A stretch of DNA of 64,000 nt from Streptomyces hoynatensis (GTDB taxonomy: Bacteria > Actinomycetota > Actinomycetes > Streptomycetales > Streptomycetaceae). The translations under genes were made by a program, and so were the position numbers. Below the pieces are notes generated by a model that saw nothing but the letters and a program-made list of their open reading frames with translations, did not search any database and had not been told where the DNA came from. The first letter of the stretch is position 1. Each line of letters opens with the position of its first letter. Below, in pieces: positions 59,536 through 64,000 of the stretch. The DNA lies in NCBI RefSeq assembly GCF_003626535.1, contig NZ_RBAL01000025.1, forward strand, positions 1 to 64,000. The letters are read 5' to 3'.

Positions 59536-60840
59536 CTAACCCTCGCCGACCGTGACCTCCTCGTCGTTGTTCAGCTGTTCCATCAGCGTCGCCGTCTGCT
59601 CCTCGTCCCACTGCACCGCCGAGCCGTCCGGGGTGTCGATGCCGGGGTCGGAGACCGGGAGGTTCATCCGGTGCGCGTCCCGCATGGCCCAGAACAGCGA
59701 GCGCAGGTTCCAGAGGCTCATGTCCTTGTCCACGATCAGCGCGTCCAGGGTGGCGCCGGCCACCGAGTAGAACCGGAACGGGTTGAGGATGGTCGAGGTC
59801 GAGGCCGCCTGGCTCGCCAGGGTGCTGAGGAAGTTCTGCTGGTTCTGGGTGCGGCCGAGGTCGCCCTCCGCCTCCTGGTAGCGCTGCCGGTTGTACGCCA
59901 GGGACTCGCGGCCGTCCATGTGCTGGCAGCCCTCCTCGAAGTCCGCGCCCGAGTTCTCGTCGTGGATCGCGTGGTCGAGGCACATCTCGACGCCGCCGAG
60001 GGCGTCCACCACGTTGGCGAAGCCGCCGAAGCCGATCTCCACGTAGTGGTCGATGCGGATGTGGAAGTTGTACTCGATGGTGCGCACCAGCAGCCAGGGG
60101 CCCTCGATGGAGAAGGCGGCGTTCAGCTTGTGCTGCGAGGCGGGGATGCGGTTGCCCGAGACCGAGCCGGTGAACTCGGGGATCGTCACCCAGGAGTCGC
60201 GCGGCAGGCTCACCATGGTGTTCCCGTTGCTGCCGACGTGCATGAGGATCATGGTGTCGGTGCGGCTGCCGCTTGCGTCGCCGGTGTGCAGGTCCTGCTG
60301 CTCCTCGTCGCTCAGGCCCTCGCGGCTGTCGGAGCCGACGATGAGGTAGTTGGTGCCCTCGCCGCCCTCCGGGCGGTCCTCCACGACCGAGAGGTCCACC
60401 TCGCGCCGCAGCTTGCCGTCGGCCCAGAAGTAGGTGGCGCCGACGACTATGGAGAACACCAGGACCAGCGCCAGCGCCGAGTACCCGATGCGCCGCCCCC
60501 ACCGCGGCCTGCCGCGCTCACCCGCCGGCCGCCCGCCGTCCGGCGGCCCGGGCGGCTCCGCGCCGCGCTGCCGCCCGGCGCCCCGGTAGACCTGGCCCTC
60601 GTTGTAGCCGGAGTCGTAGGGGTCCTCGGGGTCGCGCGGGCCCCAGCCGCCGCCCCCGTACTCGCCCGCGCCCGGCCCCGGAGGGTAGGCGTCGTGGTGC
60701 GGCGCGCGGGGTCTGGGCGGCTGCGGCCGCCCCACGTGCGGCATGACCCGGGCGTTTTCCGGGCGCGCCTCCCCGCTGCCACGGCCGTAGCGGCCACGGC
60801 CCTCGTCCTCGTCGGTCCATCCCTCGGGCCAGTCGCTCAT
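59536..60840 (-). CDS. LytR-CpsA-Psr (LCP) family wall-polymer ligase
   Basis: The 434-residue protein has a ~115-residue cytoplasmic Gly/Arg/Pro-rich N-terminus and one membrane helix (about 122-142, IGYSALALVLVFSIVVGATYFW). The extracellular LCP domain has NYLIVGSDSREG, GSRTDTMILMHV, VSLPRDSWVTIPEF, HKLNAAFSIEGPWLLVRTIE and RQRYQEAEGDLGRTQNQQNFL (catalytic Arg/Asp residues). LCP enzymes attach teichoic acid-like or arabinogalactan-like polymers to peptidoglycan. ATG 60840; the frame extends across the divergent thioesterase but that part is a shadow. Confidence 0.94.
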   Translation of the reverse strand: MSDWPEGWTDEDEGRGRYGRGSGEARPENARVMPHVGRPQPPRPRAPHHDAYPPGPGAGEYGGGGWGPRDPEDPYDSGYNEGQVYRGAGRQRGAEPPGPPDGGRPAGERGRPRWGRRIGYSALALVLVFSIVVGATYFWADGKLRREVDLSVVEDRPEGGEGTNYLIVGSDSREGLSDEEQQDLHTGDASGSRTDTMILMHVGSNGNTMVSLPRDSWVTIPEFTGSVSGNRIPASQHKLNAAFSIEGPWLLVRTIEYNFHIRIDHYVEIGFGGFANVVDALGGVEMCLDHAIHDENSGADFEEGCQHMDGRESLAYNRQRYQEAEGDLGRTQNQQNFLSTLASQAASTSTILNPFRFYSVAGATLDALIVDKDMSLWNLRSLFWAMRDAHRMNLPVSDPGIDTPDGSAVQWDEEQTATLMEQLNNDEEVTVGEG

Positions 60841-60933
60841 ACCCCGAGTCTGCCCCGGCCCGCCCCGCGCCCGGGAGCGGGGGGCGGGACTGTGGCAGAG
60901 CTGATGCAATCCGGGGCGCGCGCCCGGGGTGCC

Positions 60934-60939
60934 TACGCT
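60934..60939 (+). promoter_or_regulatory. -10 of leaderless thioesterase promoter
   Basis: TACGCT lies 6 bp before the ATG at 60946. The same TACGCT-N6 arrangement precedes purK. Confidence 0.5.
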
Positions 60940-60945
60940 GAGCCC

Positions 60946-61455
60946 ATGACGGATCTCCCGGGCAAGCCGACCGCGGCCTCGCGCACCACGCTGTCGCACA
61001 TCATGACCCACAACGACGTCAACCTGCTCGGCACCGTCCACGGCGGCGTGATCATGAAGCTGGTCGACGACGCGGCCGGTGCGGTCGCCGGGCGGCACTC
61101 GGGCGGTCCCGCGGTCACGGCCTCCATGGACGAGATGGTGTTCCTCGAACCCGTCAAGGTCGGCGACCTCGTCCACGTGCGGGCCCAGGTCAACTGGACG
61201 GGCAGGACCTCCATGGAGATCGGCGTCCTGGTCCTGGCCGAGCGGTGGAACGAGTCCACCCCGCCGACCCGCGTCGGCACCGCCTACCTCGTCTTCGCCG
61301 CCGTCGACGAGCAGGGCAGGCCGCGGCCCGTGCCGCCGGTGATCCCGGACAACGACCGCGACCGCCGCCGCTACCAGGAGGCCCAGATCCGCCGCACCCA
61401 CCGCCTCGCCAGGCGGCGCGAGATCCTGGAACTCAGGAAGCAGCGCCCCGACTGA
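60946..61455 (+). CDS. Hotdog-fold acyl-CoA thioesterase
   Basis: The 169-residue protein is of the YciA/BACH type: TLSHIMTHNDVNLLGTVHGGVIMKLVDDAAGAVAGRHSGG (with the catalytic Asp-type helix), VTASMDEMVFLEPVKVGDLVHVRAQVNWTGRTSMEIGVLV. It hydrolyses acyl-CoA to free acid and CoA. A C-terminal Arg-rich helix is present (RDRRRYQEAQIRRTHRLARRREI). Leaderless start. Confidence 0.93.
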   Translation: MTDLPGKPTAASRTTLSHIMTHNDVNLLGTVHGGVIMKLVDDAAGAVAGRHSGGPAVTASMDEMVFLEPVKVGDLVHVRAQVNWTGRTSMEIGVLVLAERWNESTPPTRVGTAYLVFAAVDEQGRPRPVPPVIPDNDRDRRRYQEAQIRRTHRLARRREILELRKQRPD

Positions 61456-61504
61456 GGGCCACGCTCCGGCTCAGCCCACGGCCCGGCTCAGCCCACGCTC
61501 CGGC

Positions 61505-62419
61505 TCAGAGCCGCGCGATGCGGGCGTGCCGCTGGCGTGGCGCGCGGCGCGCCGGGGCGACGCCGGTGAGCAGGATCAGCCGGGCGGCGCGGTGGCGCTG
61601 GCCGGCGTAGGGCGCGAGGAGTTCGAGCATCAGCGCGTCGTCGCCGTCCCGCACCCCGGCGAGCGCGTAGCCGATGGTGCCCGGCAGGTGCAGGTCGCCG
61701 ACCGTGAGGGCATCGGGGTCGCCGTTGCTGCGCTGCAGCGCCTCGGCCGCGGTCCACGGGCCGATCCCGGGCACCGCCTGCAGCCGGGCCAGGGCCGCGG
61801 GCAGCTCCATGCCGGCGGCCTCCTCCAGCCGGGCCGCGACCCGCGCCGCCCGCACCACCGCCGCCGAACGCTTGCCGTCCACGCCCGCCCGGTGCCACTC
61901 CCAGGAGGGCACCATGACCCAGGCGCGCGGCTGCGGCATCACGTACATGCCGAGTTCCTCGCCCGCCGGGCCTGGGGCGCGCTCCCCGAACCTGCGCAGC
62001 AGCAGCCGCCAGGCCCGGTACGCCTCCTGCGTCGTCACCCGCTGTTCCAGGATCGAGGGGACCAGCGCCTCGAAGACGAGCCCGGTCCTGATCAGCCGCA
62101 GCCCGCGGTTGCGGCGCAGCGACTCGGCGACCAGCCGGTGCCTGGGGACGAAGGCCGCCGGATCGTCCTCCGCGCCGAGGAACGCGGGCAGCGTCTCCAG
62201 CACCCAGTCGGCGCCGGGTCCCCAGGCGGTGGCGAGGACCCGGCCGTCACCCTCGCGCCGCACCCGCAGGGTGGCGGGGCCCTGCGGGGTGCGGGTGGCC
62301 CGCCACAGCGCGCCGTCCGCGGTGCGGCGGCAGGCGGGGTCGTACGGCCCGCGGCGCAGCACCTGCAGGCTGCCGCCGAGGTCGTAGGGGTCGGGTGGGG
62401 TCCAGGTGCGCTCCGGCAT
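61505..62419 (-). CDS. DNA-3-methyladenine glycosylase II-like (HhH-GPD)
   Basis: The 304-residue protein has the HhH-GPD hallmark LARLQAVPGIGPWTAAEALQRSNGDPDALTVGDLHLP: helix-hairpin-helix followed by the catalytic Asp in GDLHLP. Also present is VPSILEQRVTTQEAYRAWRLLLRRFG, equivalent to the AlkA core. It would remove alkylated bases from DNA. The N-terminal ~110 residues are less conserved. ATG 62419. The gene lies just before a short minisatellite. Confidence 0.9.
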   Translation of the reverse strand: MPERTWTPPDPYDLGGSLQVLRRGPYDPACRRTADGALWRATRTPQGPATLRVRREGDGRVLATAWGPGADWVLETLPAFLGAEDDPAAFVPRHRLVAESLRRNRGLRLIRTGLVFEALVPSILEQRVTTQEAYRAWRLLLRRFGERAPGPAGEELGMYVMPQPRAWVMVPSWEWHRAGVDGKRSAAVVRAARVAARLEEAAGMELPAALARLQAVPGIGPWTAAEALQRSNGDPDALTVGDLHLPGTIGYALAGVRDGDDALMLELLAPYAGQRHRAARLILLTGVAPARRAPRQRHARIARL

Positions 62420-62454
62420 GACCGGGCAAGGCTAGCTGGGCCGCCTTGGCCGGG

Positions 62455-62523
62455 CCCGAGTCGCCCCGGCCGGAGCGGCCTTGGCCCGAGTCGCCCCGGC
62501 CGCGGCCCGAGTCGCCCCGGCCG
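62455..62523. repeat. 18-bp interspersed repeat, three copies
   Basis: CCCGAGTCGCCCCGGCCG occurs at 62455-62472, 62485-62502 and 62506-62523, in the 120-bp gap between the amidase and the glycosylase. Confidence 0.8.
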
Positions 62524-62542
62524 CGGCGGCGTTGGCCCGCCC

Positions 62543-63979
62543 TCACCTGCCCTGGAACGCGGCCGCCTGCTCGCGTACCTCGGGCAGCTGCGCGTACAGC
62601 CGGTCGCCCGGGCAGTCGGTGTCGTAGCCGTCGCGGTGTCCCGAGACGTTCGCCAGCACGACCTCGGTGCCCTTCGGGTAGGTGCCGCCGCCGGAGACGA
62701 GGGTGGCCCGCTCCCGCGGGTCGACGCCGGACAGGCCCAGCTTCCAGCCCGCCAGCCGGGCCAGGGCGGTGAGCACCGCCGCGCCAGGCTCGGTGTCCGT
62801 GTAGGTGCCGAGGACGGCGACGCCGGCGCTGTTCTGGTTGAAGCCCAGGGTGTGCGCGCCCTGCACGGGCCGGTCGACGCCGCCCGCGCGGCCCTCGTAG
62901 ACGGTGCCGCAGCGGTCGACGAGGAAGTTGTAGCCGATGTCGCGCCAGCCCTGACTCTCCACGTGGTAGCGGTAGATGGCGCGAATGAGCGCGGGGGACT
63001 CGGCGCAGGAGTACGCGTTGGTGCCCGCCGTGTGGTGCACGAACACGGTCCGCACGTCCCCCGTGTAGACGAAGTCCTCCTCGCGCAGGTCCTCGTCGGC
63101 GCCCCAGTCGGCCCGGCTGACGATCCCGGGCCGCGGCGCCCCGTGCGGCAGGCCCGGGAGGACGCGCGCGGGCGGGGCGCCGTCTTCCACCCCGGCGCCC
63201 GCGGCATCTCCCGCGCCGGCGCCCGCGCCGGTCGCCGCCGTCACGGCCCCGGCGGGCCCGTTCGCCGCCGCGCCCCCCGCCGGGGGCCGCGCGGGCGCCT
63301 GCCCGCTTCCGGCGCCGGGCGCGGGCAGCTCCCGCGCGGCGGGCTCGGCGGCGACCAGTTCGAGCCGCAGCCCCTCCGGCAGGGCGGCGGCGCGCGGCGC
63401 CCGGGCGGCGGGTGCGGCGGCGGGCGCACCGGGCGCCGCGGCCGGGACCGCGGGGGGCGGCGCGTCCCGCCCGGTGCCGGGCACGGCCCTGACCTGCACG
63501 CCGTCCGAGGGGCCCACCCACAGCGGCGCGGTCCCGCCGCGCAGCCGCCGGCCGGCGGACTCCGCCGAGCCGGGGTCGGGGGAGTGGGCGTCGCCGGCCC
63601 GCAGCGTGGTCCACGGCGACCACCGGCCGCTGTCCGCCGCCCTGGTGCGGACCTGGATGCGGCCGGTGAGCTCGGCGTTCGCGTCGTCCCAGACCACGCC
63701 GAGCAGCGAGAACCGCCCGGTGCCGGTCGCCGGCAGCCCCTGCGCCCCGGCGGGCGCGCCGCCGCTCCGGCCGGCGGCCCCGGTGACCCGGCCGAGCGGG
63801 CGCAGCGGCAGCGACTGCCTGCCCCGGTCCACCGCCCCGGCCGGCCGCGCGGCCCCGGGCTGCGCCGCCGCGGGCGGGGGGTGGGCCTCGGCCCGGGCGG
63901 GCAGGGCGGCGGGGAGGGTGAGGAGGAGCAGGGCGAAGGAGGTGGCGGCGCCTGCCGCCGGGGCTCTGAGTGCACGCAT
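62543..63979 (-). CDS. Secreted PGRP/N-acetylmuramoyl-L-alanine amidase
   Basis: The 478-residue protein has a signal peptide (about 1-31). A ~230-residue Ala/Pro/Gly-rich N-terminal part follows, containing a beta-rich segment (FSLLGVVWDDANAELTGRIQVRTR). The C-terminal amidase_2/PGRP domain has ADWGADEDLREEDFVYTGDVRTVFVHHTAGTN (zinc His), HVESQGWRDIGYNFLVDRCGTVYEGRAGG and SGHRDGYDTDCPGDRLY (zinc His and Cys). It would cut the muramyl-alanine bond of peptidoglycan. ATG 63979. Confidence 0.93.
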   Translation of the reverse strand: MRALRAPAAGAATSFALLLLTLPAALPARAEAHPPPAAAQPGAARPAGAVDRGRQSLPLRPLGRVTGAAGRSGGAPAGAQGLPATGTGRFSLLGVVWDDANAELTGRIQVRTRAADSGRWSPWTTLRAGDAHSPDPGSAESAGRRLRGGTAPLWVGPSDGVQVRAVPGTGRDAPPPAVPAAAPGAPAAAPAARAPRAAALPEGLRLELVAAEPAARELPAPGAGSGQAPARPPAGGAAANGPAGAVTAATGAGAGAGDAAGAGVEDGAPPARVLPGLPHGAPRPGIVSRADWGADEDLREEDFVYTGDVRTVFVHHTAGTNAYSCAESPALIRAIYRYHVESQGWRDIGYNFLVDRCGTVYEGRAGGVDRPVQGAHTLGFNQNSAGVAVLGTYTDTEPGAAVLTALARLAGWKLGLSGVDPRERATLVSGGGTYPKGTEVVLANVSGHRDGYDTDCPGDRLYAQLPEVREQAAAFQGR

Positions 63980-64000
63980 GTCCCGATTCGGTCACAGCGG

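Noticed and set aside
62455..62523. Possible CRISPR-like array
   Set aside because: Only three 18-bp units with 3-12 bp spacers; a simple GC minisatellite. No CRISPR array or cas gene was seen in the window.

Overview
The window reads as a chromosomal core segment of a high-GC Gram-positive actinomycete, almost certainly a Streptomyces or close relative. The evidence is the very high GC content, the many GTG starts, a tRNA-Leu(UAA) matching bldA, Rpf-type muralytic enzymes under c-di-AMP riboswitches, a CebR-type cellulose operator, and the gene order P450 - rpf - rpfA - eno - ftsB-like - DUF501 - ppx - ndh - cfa, which from memory is the order found in Streptomyces genomes. Most of the window is ordinary core genome. 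The unusual parts are small insertions, deletion scars and operator sites. I found no phage, insertion sequence, CRISPR array or large novel system.

Layout. 1-5.3 kb: a Ser/Thr kinase, tRNA-Gln(UUG), an HTH/LAGLIDADG-like protein, then an overlapping orphan sensor kinase and cytochrome P450. 5.4-11.6 kb: two Rpf/LysM cell-wall lytic enzymes (the second behind a c-di-AMP riboswitch), enolase, an FtsB/DivIC-like division protein, a DUF501 protein and a Ppx/GppA phosphatase. 11.6-12.3 kb: a RelE/Phd-type toxin-antitoxin pair sitting at the 3' end of ppx, with a 17-bp direct repeat on either side and a leftover copy of the normal ppx C-terminus. 12.3-18.4 kb: type II NADH dehydrogenase with two Rex-like boxes, a cyclopropane synthase with a perfect palindrome, an orphan ABC ATPase, bldA and a Bax inhibitor-1-like membrane protein. 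18.5-25.8 kb: two hypothetical genes, a thiolase, an SGNH hydrolase, cystathionine beta-synthase and an RpiR regulator.

25.9-33.1 kb: a PLP decarboxylase diverges from a histidine-utilisation operon (hutU, M20 amidohydrolase, hutF, hutI). 33.2-39.6 kb: an MFS exporter, a SigB/F-family sigma factor diverging from an anti-anti-sigma/anti-sigma pair, and an OmpR-type two-component system. 39.7-43.2 kb: GtrA, purK-purE and an M19 dipeptidase. 43.2-47.7 kb: a second c-di-AMP riboswitch ahead of a LysM/M23 peptidase, then a DrrAB-type exporter with a divergent TetR regulator. 48.1-53.5 kb: an acyl-CoA dehydrogenase, a nucleotide-sugar dehydrogenase, a GH12 endoglucanase with an exact CebR box, then a scar where two truncated genes meet head to head, followed by a frameshifted mannose-6-phosphate-isomerase-like pseudogene. 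53.6-64 kb: a GNAT enzyme, a PIN-like pair, a Clp-N/HTH protein under tandem inverted repeats, an ArsR regulator divergent from def, an SDR, a VOC protein, an LCP wall-polymer ligase, a thioesterase, an AlkA-like glycosylase and a secreted PGRP/amidase.

Themes. Cell-wall remodelling recurs (two Rpf enzymes, M23, LCP, amidase), and two of these genes share c-di-AMP control. Many genes appear leaderless, with a TANNNT -10 element about six bases before the start codon. All positions and motifs come from reading the sequence by eye; family assignments rest on remembered motifs, not on database searches.
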